From positions 1-64,000 of the forward strand of contig NZ_JAMLIG010000005.1 in assembly GCF_023954305.1 (NCBI RefSeq): a stretch of 64,000 nt of DNA, given 5' to 3'. Positions within the stretch are counted from its first letter, which is position 1. Each line of letters begins with the position of its first letter. Below the pieces are notes generated by a model. That model had not been told where the DNA came from. It did not search any database and saw only the letters and a list, made by a program, of their open reading frames with translations. Positions 8,452 through 17,000 of this stretch are shown here, piece after piece. A program made the position numbers and the translations under genes. The stretch comes from Mesorhizobium sp. GTDB taxonomy: Bacteria > Pseudomonadota > Alphaproteobacteria > Rhizobiales > Rhizobiaceae.

Positions 8452-9735
8452 TCATTGCGAGGCGCCGGCGCTGTTTCGGGCTGCGAGGCCGAAGACCGAG
8501 CGGGCCAGATGCAGTTCGCCGGTGGCGGCGCGCTTCGTCATCGCCCGCAGATAGCCCCCGGCCGACTTCACGAGCTGTTCGTCGTATTTCTGGACGGTGA
8601 CGGCGACGGCGACGGCGGCCTGCTGCTCGCCCATCTGCTCGACGGCGCGGCGGCGGGCATCCTCGGAGATTCCGGCAAGCATGCACAGTTGCGGGGTCAT
8701 GCGGATCAGGTCGCCCCAGGTGCGCGGTACTGTCAGGCCCCAGCCTTGCAGCATGGGCAGCGCCCTCACTACATCGTGCAATGCCACCATAGATTGTGGC
8801 CGCGCCCGCGTCGATTTGACTTGGCTCTGCGGTTCACCCAGGCTTGTTTCCCAAGCCTCTTGGCTGGCGGAGCCAGCCCCTAGTGAATCGAGTTGTTCGG
8901 CGTTAGCCGAACGCCTTTGATCATTACCTATATTTTCAGAATGATGCGGGGTTGTAATCTGTTTGTGCATGTCGAAAACGGCATCCGTGCATGTCGTTTT
9001 TTCTGACCATGACGCAGGCTGGCGGCGACTCGGGAGCTGCATGACACGCTCGACCAGCCATTCGAGGACGGCGGTGGCGCGGCGCAGGAGCGGGGCAGGG
9101 GCCTTGGTGGCGACGCCGATCAGCGCCACGACCTTCTCCAGCCGCCGTTCGATCATCGCGTGGAGCCGCGTGGCCAGGTCCTCGGCGCAGGCGAGCGCGT
9201 AGCGCAGGTTGCGCAGCGCGCCGCGATAGCGCCTGAGCGCGGCGGTGGTCGCCGCCCGCTCGGCGCGTCTGCGCCGCACCAGTTCGTCAAGCTCGGCATA
9301 TCTGGCGATCATGACGCGCAGGTCTATGCCGCACACGTCGACGATCTCGCCCTTGCCGTTCCTGACGGGGTAGCGCTTGTAGTTGGCGCTGTCCTGCATG
9401 CTGATCAGTCCGGCGTCGAACAGGCGCGACAGCAGCCGGCTGACGCGGTTCTCCGAACGGTCGATCTCGAAGGCGAGCTGGGCGTTCGACTTGAAGACGA
9501 TCGGCCGGCCGTCGCGGTCGAAGTCCGCTGCGCTGGCGGTGTTGATGATGATGGTGAGCAAATGCGCCTCGGTCGCGTTGATGAGGCCGGTGCATGGCAG
9601 GTTCTGCGCCAGCACGGCGAGCTGGCCGCGCGTGACGGTTCCGATCTCCGCCGTTGTGGCGAGGCGTCGGTAGGTGGCGCGCAAAGGCGTCACCCGCCGG
9701 CCGGAGGGCCGGCTGGAAGTGTTCTGGTCCCGCAT
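8452..9735 (-). CDS. repC: RepC-type plasmid replication initiator
   Basis: Initiator of 427 residues for alphaproteobacterial plasmids. The N-terminal domain has the RepC pattern (LTIIINTASAADFDRDGRPI, SNAQLAFEIDRSENRVSRLL, GLISMQDSANYKRYPVRN). The C-terminal domain runs from ALHDVVRALPMLQGWG to the end. The stretch between them, at about 8905-8975, is clearly richer in A/T than the rest; in repABC plasmids the origin lies in such a region inside repC. The ATG at 9735 is chosen over an upstream frame extension. Unlike repABC operons, repA and repB are not adjacent: partition genes lie 4 kb away in another orientation. Confidence 0.9.
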   Translation of the reverse strand: MRDQNTSSRPSGRRVTPLRATYRRLATTAEIGTVTRGQLAVLAQNLPCTGLINATEAHLLTIIINTASAADFDRDGRPIVFKSNAQLAFEIDRSENRVSRLLSRLFDAGLISMQDSANYKRYPVRNGKGEIVDVCGIDLRVMIARYAELDELVRRRRAERAATTAALRRYRGALRNLRYALACAEDLATRLHAMIERRLEKVVALIGVATKAPAPLLRRATAVLEWLVERVMQLPSRRQPASWSEKTTCTDAVFDMHKQITTPHHSENIGNDQRRSANAEQLDSLGAGSASQEAWETSLGEPQSQVKSTRARPQSMVALHDVVRALPMLQGWGLTVPRTWGDLIRMTPQLCMLAGISEDARRRAVEQMGEQQAAVAVAVTVQKYDEQLVKSAGGYLRAMTKRAATGELHLARSVFGLAARNSAGASQ

Positions 9736-9780
9736 TTGACCTTTCGTCCTTTCGTCAGGACCGGGCAAAGCTTTCCCGTT

Positions 9781-9800
9781 CGCCGAATCGGCGTTTTTTT
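9781..9800 (+). terminator. rho-independent terminator, plus strand
   Basis: CGCCG, AAT, CGGCG forms a tight 5-6 bp hairpin followed by seven T. It lies 45 bp upstream of the repC start and would stop transcripts running against repC. Confidence 0.6.
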
Positions 9801-9860
9801 CGTTGACAGGAAAGGGCGGGTTTGCGAGAAGGGTTTTGGCTAATTTTTTCGCATTACCCG

Positions 9861-9897
9861 CCGCTTCCGGATTTCATTCGGGAGCGGTTTTCTTTTT
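9861..9897 (+). terminator. terminator of a possible counter-transcribed RNA
   Basis: A 9-bp stem (CCGCTTCCG, 9-nt loop, CGGGAGCGG, one G-U pair) is followed by TTTTCTTTTT. A TTGACA hexamer stands at 9803-9808. A small RNA copied away from repC and ending here would resemble the antisense RNA that controls RepC in repABC plasmids. No good -10 box is seen, so the RNA itself is speculative. Confidence 0.5.
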
Positions 9898-10250
9898 CCG
9901 GTCGGTCAACATCTCCATAGAATCGCGTTACAAGGCTCACGGCTGATCGATTCCGATTCTGTCGTGAGTCGCGCCGGACTATAACGCGCATTACCTTTTT
10001 GGCATAGTAACAGCGTCCAAGTTCACAAGCCGGAAGGCGTCGGCGGGCTGATTTCCCGCTGTTTTCCGCGTTCGATACGATTCCTGATGACTGTTTTGCG
10101 CCTGTCAGCGGTGCCGTAAAGGCTATGCTGAAGCGGCTATCTGGCGTGGCCGCCGCGCATTGCGGGGACGTGTTCGCCGGCGATCGCCGCGAACGCCACC
10201 ATGCCCGCCATCAGGAAAAGCCGGCCGGGAAGAATGGGGTGAGATCGAGA

Positions 10251-10308
10251 GGGGGCTTTGCCCCCTTTCGTGGCCTGCCGCGCCGGTCGATCCGGCGCGG
10301 CAGGCCAC
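10251..10308. repeat. two strong hairpins in the repC upstream gap
   Basis: GGGGGC-TTT-GCCCCC at 10251-10265 is followed by a perfect 17-bp inverted repeat (arms 10270-10286 and 10292-10308, 5-nt loop). They lie between the repC control region and the next leftward gene, which ends at 10393. They could end transcription or act as a single-strand structure. The rest of 9900-10392 shows nothing recognisable. Confidence 0.6.
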
Positions 10309-10392
10309 AGTGCGGCCAGGGCAGGCACGAGGGTCACGACAACGAGGTGATCCGGGCCGGCGCGCGGCCGGCCCGGATCGGGATGGCTGGTG

Positions 10393-10758
10393 CTACCACC
10401 AGGATGTGTAGAAGACCGTGAGCCCTGCGGCCATAGCCTCGCGCGCCTTGGCGACGAACTGAAGATCGTCCTCGATCTCGGTTCCGTCGCTGGCTCCGAA
10501 GAAGAAGCCGGAGGTCGGCGGCAGCGCCTTGCGGCGGATATCGGCCTCCAGCCGGTCGAGGTCTTCGGCCGTGAGCAGCAGGTTGACGCAATTGAAGCTG
10601 TCTTCCGCGCCGCCCTTGTCACGATAGAGCCGTTCCATCCAGCCGTGCAGGTTCGGATGCTTGCGCCAGTAATGCAGCTCGTTTGCATCCCTTGCCTCGA
10701 AATCGACCGGCGAGGCGGGCCGTTGTGGACGGGTCATTGCATACATATCGAGTCCCAT
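10393..10758 (-). CDS. conserved plasmid protein of unknown function
   Basis: Protein of 121 residues beginning MGLDMYAM, a start seen in a group of small plasmid and phage proteins of unknown role. It has aromatic-rich segments (ELHYWRKHPNLHGWMERLYR) and ends GLTVFYTSWW. No catalytic motif is recognised. A decayed inverted copy of its 5' part lies at about 10999-11090. Confidence 0.6.
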   Translation of the reverse strand: MGLDMYAMTRPQRPASPVDFEARDANELHYWRKHPNLHGWMERLYRDKGGAEDSFNCVNLLLTAEDLDRLEADIRRKALPPTSGFFFGASDGTEIEDDLQFVAKAREAMAAGLTVFYTSWW

Positions 10759-10998
10759 AGTGCTACCCTTTCGTTCGTTGTCGAAGGTCCCGAAGGACGC
10801 GGAACGAAGGGCCGGCGCGGGGTGCGGCCGTCCCCGGCAACACGGCCGCCGCCTGCGGCGGGGTGGGGCGGGCAGCCGATGGACGGCAAGGACCGTTCGG
10901 CCAGTTTCGCCAAGGACCGGAGGGGTTGACGACGAAGGGAAGGGCGGCGCTGGACGGCGATTTGCATGCGACCCGCCGATGGCTCGCCGGGGGGGGGG

Positions 10999-11090
10999 TT
11001 GATTTCGAAGCTAGGGATGCCGGACTATCTACGGCGCGGCGACCGACTGCCGGATCGGGCGGCTCTATCGTGACAAGGGCGGCGCGACCA
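10999..11090 (+). pseudogene. decayed inverted partial copy of the 10393-10758 gene
   Basis: Two blocks match the neighbouring gene in opposite orientation: one reads VDFEARDA (near 10999-11022) and the other carries the bases for RLYRDKGGA (near 11059-11087). The spacer between them is shorter than in the intact gene and shows no similarity. No start or full frame remains. This is a broken duplicate. The rest of 10759-11141 is non-coding and contains a CG-rich hairpin near 10840. Confidence 0.6.
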
Positions 11091-11141
11091 GCCTCCGTGA
11101 CGATCCTGCGGAGGCTGGCCCTGCCCTGACGGGCTTGCCGC

Positions 11142-11477
11142 TTACGGCGCGGCGCTGTCGGGCTCGTTGACGCCGAGCCGGGCGCGCAGCGCGGCGATGG
11201 CGGCGTCCTGCCGCTCAAGCCGGCCCTCCAAGCGGGCGAGTTCGGGACGGTTGCGCTCATGCAGGCGGTCGAGGACCGCCAAGTAGTGCCGCTCGTCGGC
11301 CGGCGTCCATGTGGTTGCGTGCCGGCCGTAGGCGCGGGCCTTCGGCCTTTCGGCGAGGGTGGACCGCTCGGCCTTGCGGCGCAGGCTGTCGTTGATGATG
11401 GCGATGAGTTGCCGGGTCTCGTCTCGCCTTGCCATCATGCGGGCGAGTTCGCGGCGTCGGCTGCGATAATCGGTCAT
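11142..11477 (-). CDS. small charged coiled-coil protein, unknown function
   Basis: Protein of 111 residues, very rich in Arg, Ala and Glu, with long helices and heptad-like spacing (ELARLEGRLERQDAAIAALR). The ATG at 11477 is chosen over an upstream extension. It lies 66 bp downstream of the ParB-like gene on the same strand and may share its transcript. No family is recognised. Confidence 0.55.
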   Translation of the reverse strand: MTDYRSRRRELARMMARRDETRQLIAIINDSLRRKAERSTLAERPKARAYGRHATTWTPADERHYLAVLDRLHERNRPELARLEGRLERQDAAIAALRARLGVNEPDSAAP

Positions 11478-11543
11478 GGCTATTCTCGATCTCGATAGGG
11501 GAGGGGCCGGCCGCACCGGAGACGGGCGCGACCGGCAGGCGGC

Positions 11544-13499
11544 CTATTCGGCCGCCACGGGAAGGCTCTCGCCGGTTTCGGCGTCGGCCTCGTCGCGGGC
11601 GATGCGGATCGGGGCCGGAAGCCAGCCGCTGCCCTTCACCACGCGCGCAGCGATGGTGACGGCTTCGGCCTTGTTCTTCGCGTTCCTCACGCCGAGTTCG
11701 GCATCCGCGCCCTTGGCCTCGGCCACTGAAAGCTCGATGGTCATGCGGTTGACGCGGTTGAAATAGCTCTCTGCGGTCGGCTCGAACCATTTCGTCATGT
11801 CGACGCCGAGCGCGCGGCCGAGCTGGTCGGCATGCTCACGCTCGCGGCGGCGGTAGGACGTGCCAATGTCCACGGCGTTGATGCTATGGGCGGCGGCGAA
11901 GGCCAGCAGTTCGAGCAAGCGATCCTGCTCCTGCCGCAAGCACCAGTCCCACAGATCGGCCGGCTTGCCGGGAATGTGGTCGCCCCACATTTCCGTCAGC
12001 TTATGGAACGCCGCGATGCCCCGGCATGCGTCCTCGTCGCTGATGGGCGATGTGAGGTCTTCCGACTTCACGGTGATTTCGAGGGCGCTGTATTCGCCTT
12101 CGCGGCGATGGACGGTTTGCAGCAGCATCGCATGAACCACGGCGGCGAGGGCGATTTCGGGATTGCCCGCCAGTTCGGCCCGCAGCGCCGCCGTCTTCTG
12201 CGCCGTCAGGTCCTCAACCAGCTTGGCGGAGTGGGTGACGGTCGGCATGGCGATCTTGACCGGGGCCGGTTCCGCCTCGGCGGCTTCCGCCCGTTCGGCC
12301 TCGGCCGGCTCCTGCTCGTCGTCGCCTGCCGATGCCGGTTCCTCGCCCTCCATGTCCTCGGGCCGGATCAGCCCGCGTTCGATGCGGATGGAGCCGCCAT
12401 GACCGGGCATGACGAAAGCGCCTGCGCGGGCCAGCGTCTCGTCGGGGTAGACCTCGGTTTTCGCGGTGATAGCGTCGATGCGCAGCTTGATCGCCTCAAG
12501 CTTTGCCTCCACGTCCTTCTCGTCATCGGCAGCGCCGGCCTCGATCAATTCGGCAAGATCGTCATATTCGGCCTGCGCGTCATCGAGGGCCTGCTTGTCC
12601 TCGTCGGACAGGTGCACGTCATCGGGATAGTCGCGATCCCAAAAGTGGAAATCGTCGGGAGCCGCTACGGCGCACTCCACCCATTTCCAGCCTTCTGCCC
12701 GCACCTGTTCGGCCACGCTTTCCAGCTTCCCGGCAACCAGCCTTTCGAGCAGCGGCACGTTGAGGGCATAGCCCTCGTTGGCGCTGTCGAACAGTTCGCG
12801 CCTGACTTCGCCGCCTGCGGCCTCGTAGGCTTGAAGCCCGCCGACCAGCTTCACGCGCCGGTCGTTGGCCGATACCGCCTCCTGTGTCAGCGCCTCGCGG
12901 ATGTTGTCCTCATCCCGGTTCCATTCGGGCAGGCTTTCCCATACCTCCATCTGCAAGTCGTGGTCGTCGGTGACGGTGAAGGCCGCCAGTTGCGCATAGG
13001 TGATTTCCTCCTGCCCGTAGAGGTCGAGCAGTTCGGGATTGACGCGGCCGAGCGCCATGCGCTGCTTGACGATCTTCTCGCTGACGCTGAACCGGGCGGC
13101 AATGTCGGGGACAGGCACCTTGTCGGCCACCATGTCGGCAAAGGCGCGATACTGGTCCACGGGGTCCATACCCTCGCGCATGACGTTTTCGGTCAGGCTG
13201 ACGACGATGGGGTTGCTGTCCTCGCGCAGCTTGCACTCGACGGGGAAGTCCTTGGCGATCTCGCCAAGCTCGGCCAGCAGGATCAGGGCTTCCCGGCGTC
13301 GGCCGCCTGCGGTGACGAAGTAGCGTCCGCGCTTGTCGCCCTTTCGGACGATGGGGTCCTGCAAGAGCCGGTATCCGTCCGCGCGGATGCTGGCGGCCAG
13401 TTCCTCGATCCCCTTGCGACTATAGGTCTTGCGCACATTCTTGGGGTCGCGGTCGAGCTTGTTGAGTGGGACCGTGATGGTGTTGGGTTTTGCGGTCAT
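11544..13499 (-). CDS. large ParB/Srx-domain DNA-binding protein
   Basis: Protein of 651 residues. Residues 1-115 form a ParB/sulfiredoxin-like nucleotide-binding domain (PLNKLDRDPKNVRKTYSRKG, VTAGGRRREAL, LTENVMREGMDP). A KorB-like helix-turn-helix follows (VPDIAARFSVSEKIVKQRM). Then come a long acidic linker and a helical C terminus. Proteins of this size are typical of alphaproteobacterial conjugative elements and are not the standard partition ParB; they may act as regulators or establishment factors. The ATG at 13499 has AAGGAA upstream, lying in the conserved leader repeat, and longer frames run into that repeat. The parA gene lies 9 kb away and has its own small partner. Confidence 0.8.
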   Translation of the reverse strand: MTAKPNTITVPLNKLDRDPKNVRKTYSRKGIEELAASIRADGYRLLQDPIVRKGDKRGRYFVTAGGRRREALILLAELGEIAKDFPVECKLREDSNPIVVSLTENVMREGMDPVDQYRAFADMVADKVPVPDIAARFSVSEKIVKQRMALGRVNPELLDLYGQEEITYAQLAAFTVTDDHDLQMEVWESLPEWNRDEDNIREALTQEAVSANDRRVKLVGGLQAYEAAGGEVRRELFDSANEGYALNVPLLERLVAGKLESVAEQVRAEGWKWVECAVAAPDDFHFWDRDYPDDVHLSDEDKQALDDAQAEYDDLAELIEAGAADDEKDVEAKLEAIKLRIDAITAKTEVYPDETLARAGAFVMPGHGGSIRIERGLIRPEDMEGEEPASAGDDEQEPAEAERAEAAEAEPAPVKIAMPTVTHSAKLVEDLTAQKTAALRAELAGNPEIALAAVVHAMLLQTVHRREGEYSALEITVKSEDLTSPISDEDACRGIAAFHKLTEMWGDHIPGKPADLWDWCLRQEQDRLLELLAFAAAHSINAVDIGTSYRRREREHADQLGRALGVDMTKWFEPTAESYFNRVNRMTIELSVAEAKGADAELGVRNAKNKAEAVTIAARVVKGSGWLPAPIRIARDEADAETGESLPVAAE

Positions 13500-13508
13500 G
13501 GCTAATTT

Positions 13509-14072
13509 CCTTTTTTCCCGCGAAGCGGTCTGGCTCTGTCCCGAAGGGGCAGGAGCCCCGCTCCTGCCTCCGAGGCGTCGCTGGCAAGACCGGGGGAGAG
13601 GGGGCGCAAGGGACGGCGCAGAGCGCGGCGCTCGAGGACGCCCTGGCGGCCTCGAGCGGCGCGCGGCCGGCTGGTGCGCAACGCGGTTGCATCCCCCTGC
13701 GGGGGTGCGACCGACTTGCTGCACCAGGCGGTCAAGGCGGCCCCTTGCGAGGGGGAGAGGGGGCAGCGCCCGCTTTCCCCCACAAGACGGACGGACCGGG
13801 CCGCCCCCTGGGCGGCCGCCGTCTCATGCTTCCGTGATCGTTACCCGCATGGGCCGAGACGATCCGGGTTCGCGCGCTGACGGAGCTGGCGGCCGCGGCG
13901 GCTCGCTACGAGACGGCGGCGGCGCCAAGCGCAGGCCGCGCGGGTCCGGTCATCGGCTCGGTCGCCGGCCAGGCCGGCGATAGAGCGCGGGCCACGGCCC
14001 TCGGGCCGTGGATGCCCGAAAGACGGGAAGGGAAGAACTGCAAAGCCGGAACGCTCAAGATCCCCAGCTCCG
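13509..14072. repeat. leader repeat, copy 1 (564 bp)
   Basis: Matches 18334-18897 base for base, with a constant offset of 4825. A diverged, shorter third copy lies at 30713-31030. It forms the 5' leader of the ParB-like gene and supplies its ribosome site. Hairpins include CAGGAGC/GCTCCTG (13550-13566), GCAAC/GTTGC (13678-13690), GGCCGCCC/GGGCGGCC (13799-13817) and CCACGGCCC/GGGCCGTGG (about 13992-14011). Confidence 0.9.
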
Positions 14073-14125
14073 TCCGGCCGATTGGGCGCATGGAAATTCC
14101 GCCCCGGATGCTATAGATTGCCGGC

Positions 14126-14422
14126 ATGAACAGGTCGGCCGCCATCGAGAATCTGAAGCGCAAAGCCGATGCCGTGCGCGGCATGGGCGCGACCGGATTG
14201 TATCTTTACGGCTCCACGGCGCGCGGCGAGGCTGGCGAGGCGAGCGACCTCGATCTTTTCATCGACTACGATCCGGCTGGCGATTTCAACGCCTTCGATC
14301 TGGTCGGCATCAAGCTCCTGCTTGAAGACGAACTTCACGTTCCCGTCGACGTCACCACGCGCGACGGCCTGCATCCGCGGCTGCGGGCGGGCATCGAGCG
14401 ATCCGCCCTTCGCATCTTTTGA
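14126..14422 (+). CDS. mntA: MNT-type nucleotidyltransferase antitoxin
   Basis: Minimal nucleotidyltransferase of 98 residues. It has GSTARGEAGEASDLDLFIDY, the GS plus D-x-D catalytic pattern, at about residues 29-48. In MNT/HEPN pairs this protein adds AMP groups to the HEPN toxin and so silences it. Its stop overlaps the next start (TGATG), so the two are translationally coupled. It is the first gene right of leader-repeat copy 1. Confidence 0.85.
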   Translation: MNRSAAIENLKRKADAVRGMGATGLYLYGSTARGEAGEASDLDLFIDYDPAGDFNAFDLVGIKLLLEDELHVPVDVTTRDGLHPRLRAGIERSALRIF

Positions 14423-14769
14423 TGGCGCGCGAGTTCCGTCACGCGCTGGATGACATGCTGGAAGCCCTCGACGGCATCCTGACGGCGACCGACGGCAAGG
14501 CGCTCGACGACTACAGGACCGATTGGGTGCTCAAGCACGCGGTCCAGCGCGGGATCGAGATCGTCTCGGAGGCGAGCCGGGCTTTGCCCGAGGACGTGCA
14601 GGCTTTGCGGCCGGAGATCCCGTGGCCACGGGTTCGGGCGATCGGCAATGTGCTGCGCCATGAATATCACGCGCTGTCGGACACGATCATCTGGCGCGTC
14701 GTGACGGATGAGCTGCCGGCGCTGCGCGCGGCCGTGAACTGGCTCAGCAGGCATTTCGAGCAGCCCTAG
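14422..14769 (+). CDS. hepT: HEPN (DUF86-type) RNase toxin
   Basis: Helical protein of 115 residues of the DUF86/HepT type, expected to be an RNase that is silenced by its nucleotidyltransferase partner. The motif region reads RVRAIGNVLRHEYH. The usual HEPN spacing of Arg then His (R-x4-6-H) is altered, with Gly where the Arg-Asn pair often starts; this GN-LRH-Y form is common in one DUF86 branch. The ATG at 14422 overlaps the upstream stop by one base. Confidence 0.8.
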   Translation: MAREFRHALDDMLEALDGILTATDGKALDDYRTDWVLKHAVQRGIEIVSEASRALPEDVQALRPEIPWPRVRAIGNVLRHEYHALSDTIIWRVVTDELPALRAAVNWLSRHFEQP

Positions 14770-14816
14770 GGATAGTCGGGCCACGGGCGAGCCTGACACG
14801 GGCGAGCCCGGGGGGG

Positions 14817-14881
14817 CGGGAAGGGAGCGCGAGGGAAGGGGCTCCGGGCTTCCCTCGCGCCGGCGCGGGATGCTCGATGCG
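14817..14881. repeat. shared hairpin block, copy 1
   Basis: A 12-bp perfect stem (GCGCGAGGGAAG at 14827-14838, CTTCCCTCGCGC at 14849-14860) lies in a 65-bp block shared with 19619-19681. It sits about 50 bp after the MNT/HEPN pair. There is no T run, so it is not a standard terminator. Confidence 0.75.
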
Positions 14882-14967
14882 TCACGCGACGGCCGGGTTG
14901 CGCGGCATCGTGGCCGTGGCCCCGCATCCGAGGCCGCCGGCATCATCGGCAAGCCAGCCCGACCGGC

Positions 14968-15507
14968 CTATTCGACCGGCTCTATGTCGCGAAGCTCGAT
15001 GAAAACGATCTTCTCGGTGCGCTCGGCTCCCACGAGATCGAGATTCACATAGACATGATCGGCAAAGACCGGGGAGCAAAGCCGCCAGACGACGCCCTCG
15101 CGGCCGACGCGGCGCTCGCCGGTCCCGTCGATGGTGACGGGCGACGCCTTGATGCGGACGTGCTGGCCGATGCGCAGCCAGTTGGCGGCGCTGGCGATCA
15201 GTTCGGCCCTTTCGTCCGGCGTCAAAGGCTTGCGCGAGGACCACGCGAACGGGGTCTGCGGGTCGGCCGCGAGGCGGCGGGCCTGTTCCTCGGCGGAAAG
15301 GTCCGCGAACCGCTCGACCTCGTAGTCGGGCGTCCACGCCTCCGGTGCGGGGCTTTTCGGGTTGGGCCGGAAATGCTCGACGTCCGGCCCGCCGAACAGG
15401 TCGGGCTGGACGCCGGCGAGGCGCTTTTCATATTGGGCCTGCCGGTATTCCGCCCGCCAACGGGCATCGGTGCCGGGCGCGAATCGGTCTATGTCCTGCC
15501 GTTTCAT
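14968..15507 (-). CDS. unknown protein, last gene of a leftward operon
   Basis: Protein of 179 residues. The N-terminal half is rich in aromatic and charged residues (FAPGTDARWRAEYRQAQYEK). The C-terminal half looks like a small beta barrel (GQHVRIKASPVTIDGTG through VYVNLDLVGAERTEKIVFIE). The ATG at 15507 overlaps the stop of the gene before it (ATGA), so coupling is likely. No known family is recognised. Confidence 0.6.
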   Translation of the reverse strand: MKRQDIDRFAPGTDARWRAEYRQAQYEKRLAGVQPDLFGGPDVEHFRPNPKSPAPEAWTPDYEVERFADLSAEEQARRLAADPQTPFAWSSRKPLTPDERAELIASAANWLRIGQHVRIKASPVTIDGTGERRVGREGVVWRLCSPVFADHVYVNLDLVGAERTEKIVFIELRDIEPVE

Positions 15508-15872
15508 GGCGTGTCCGATCCGTATCGGGCGCGCGCGGCCGGGATGCAGACGCGCGGCCATGGCGATTGGTCGCGCAGCGTGAAATCCCTGCGGGTCATC
15601 AGCATGGTCGCCTCGCGATAGGGCAGGGCGGCGAAGTCGGCCACGCGCAGCATGGGCACGGTCCATCCGCCCTGACGGATATGGGCGATCCGAAGAATTC
15701 CGCCGGCGACCAGCTCCTCCACCGCTTCGCCCCATAGGCGCGCGAAGCGGGGATCGGGCGGCAGGCGCACCAGCGACATGCTCTCGGCCGGGCTCATGGC
15801 CTTGCCGTTGTTCATGGCGAAGGACAGGAGGATGTTGGTCCTCATGGTCTCGACAAGGGTTCGGTCTGTCAT
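15504..15872 (-). CDS. unknown protein in the leftward operon
   Basis: Protein of 122 residues, starting MTDRTLVETMRTNILLSFAM. It is predicted to be mostly helical, with a C-terminal basic segment (DFTLRDQSPWPRV). It is tightly coupled to the following gene by a 4-bp overlap. No family is recognised; the helical N terminus could be DNA-binding, but this is weak. Confidence 0.55.
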   Translation of the reverse strand: MTDRTLVETMRTNILLSFAMNNGKAMSPAESMSLVRLPPDPRFARLWGEAVEELVAGGILRIAHIRQGGWTVPMLRVADFAALPYREATMLMTRRDFTLRDQSPWPRVCIPAARARYGSDTP

Positions 15873-15947
15873 GGCTATGGTTCCGCTGGGATCGAAGGAA
15901 CGGGGTAGCTGGCCGCTGGCCCGGATCGTTCGGGGAAGGCCGGCGGG

Positions 15948-16742
15948 CTAGAACGCGAAAGCGCCTTGCCCGCCCGCCTCGGTGAAGGTGTCGCCGTCGC
16001 CGGCCGCATATCTCTGGCGGCCCAGCTCGGACCATTGCAGATGGCCGGAACGGTCATGCCGGAACCAGCCGTCCTTGATGCCGAAGATCATGCCCCAAGC
16101 CACGTCTTCCGCGCAGATGCGGCCGTAATTGATCGGCCAACGCTCGCTCCCGTTCTCCTGACGGCAGGATTTGGGGCTGCTGAACGCCCGGATCGTGGCC
16201 CCGCGATCGTCGGGTTCCGTCGCCCCCATCTCGCGCATGATCTCGCGCGCTTCGGCGGTGGTGATGTAGCCGGCCGCCTTCTTGTCCTCATGGGGCGAAT
16301 AGCGGCAGCCGTAGGCGACGGCGCGCATGATGTCGCCGGGTTCGGTGAAATCCTGCGTGTCGAGCAGTTCGCGCCATTTCCCGGCGCTGATGAGATCGAC
16401 CGCGTGCCACCAGCGGGCGGTAGGGCCGCTGGAATAGCCGAAACGGTTCGGCGCGCCGTTCCGGTCGATCTGAAACCCTAGCAGCGCCTCGACATGGCGC
16501 ACATAGGGATGATCCGCCAACAGGGGATGGCGCAGGCCGATCTTGCGCGGGTGGTCGCCATCGGGCTGGCAGACCTCTATGGGAAACTGGAACATGCGCG
16601 ACGGCAGGTTCCACGGCGCGGGAAGCTCGAATCCGTGCGGCACGGAAAGCGAGTGGTTTATGTCGAGAACGGCGAGATTGGGGGCGAAGCCCTTTTCCAC
16701 GATCATGTCGCCAAGGCGATCGGCGGTCGGGGTGTCGGTCAT
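15948..16742 (-). CDS. unknown protein in the leftward operon
   Basis: Soluble protein of 264 residues with no signal peptide or membrane segment. Segments include CQPDGDHPRKIGLRHPLLAD and FGIKDGWFRHDRSGHLQWSE. No catalytic motif is recognised. It lies 21 bp from the zinc-ribbon gene upstream and 75 bp from the next gene downstream, so it is part of the seven-gene operon that begins at the second leader repeat. Confidence 0.55.
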   Translation of the reverse strand: MTDTPTADRLGDMIVEKGFAPNLAVLDINHSLSVPHGFELPAPWNLPSRMFQFPIEVCQPDGDHPRKIGLRHPLLADHPYVRHVEALLGFQIDRNGAPNRFGYSSGPTARWWHAVDLISAGKWRELLDTQDFTEPGDIMRAVAYGCRYSPHEDKKAAGYITTAEAREIMREMGATEPDDRGATIRAFSSPKSCRQENGSERWPINYGRICAEDVAWGMIFGIKDGWFRHDRSGHLQWSELGRQRYAAGDGDTFTEAGGQGAFAF

Positions 16743-16763
16743 GGTTTCGGTTCCTCCGGGCGG

Positions 16764-17000
16764 TTACAGGGAAAGGGATAGCTGGCCGTGTCGGTCGCAC
16801 GGTTCGGGCGGCGCGGTGCATTTGCGCAGCACGCCTGCGGCGAGCGCGGCGTGTTCGCGGTCGACGTGCAGCTCGGCCGCGCGATGCCCGGACGGACGGC
16901 GACACCATGTCCCGGCCCGGACCTTGCAGGTCGGGCAGGGAACGCGGGTCACGGGATGGTCGGGCCATTCCTCGCCGCATCGCGAGCATGAGAAGGTCAC
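16764..17000 (-). CDS. small zinc-ribbon protein
   Basis: Protein of 78 residues with two Cys pairs, CSRC and CPTC, spaced as in a zinc ribbon, and further CRRPSGH and HVDREH segments. It is likely a nucleic-acid-binding protein. The GTG at 17000 is chosen because it overlaps the upstream stop as GTGA; the open frame upstream of it reads as an antisense-like Arg-rich stretch. Confidence 0.6.
   Translation of the reverse strand: MTFSCSRCGEEWPDHPVTRVPCPTCKVRAGTWCRRPSGHRAAELHVDREHAALAAGVLRKCTAPPEPCDRHGQLSLSL

Noticed and set aside
11544..13499. Standard partition ParB partner of the parA gene
   Set aside because: It is twice the usual size, 7 kb from parA in the opposite orientation, and parA already has a small adjacent partner.
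13509..14072. Insertion sequence as explanation of the 564-bp repeat
   Set aside because: There is no transposase frame, no terminal inverted repeats and no target duplication, and every copy abuts a start codon as a leader.
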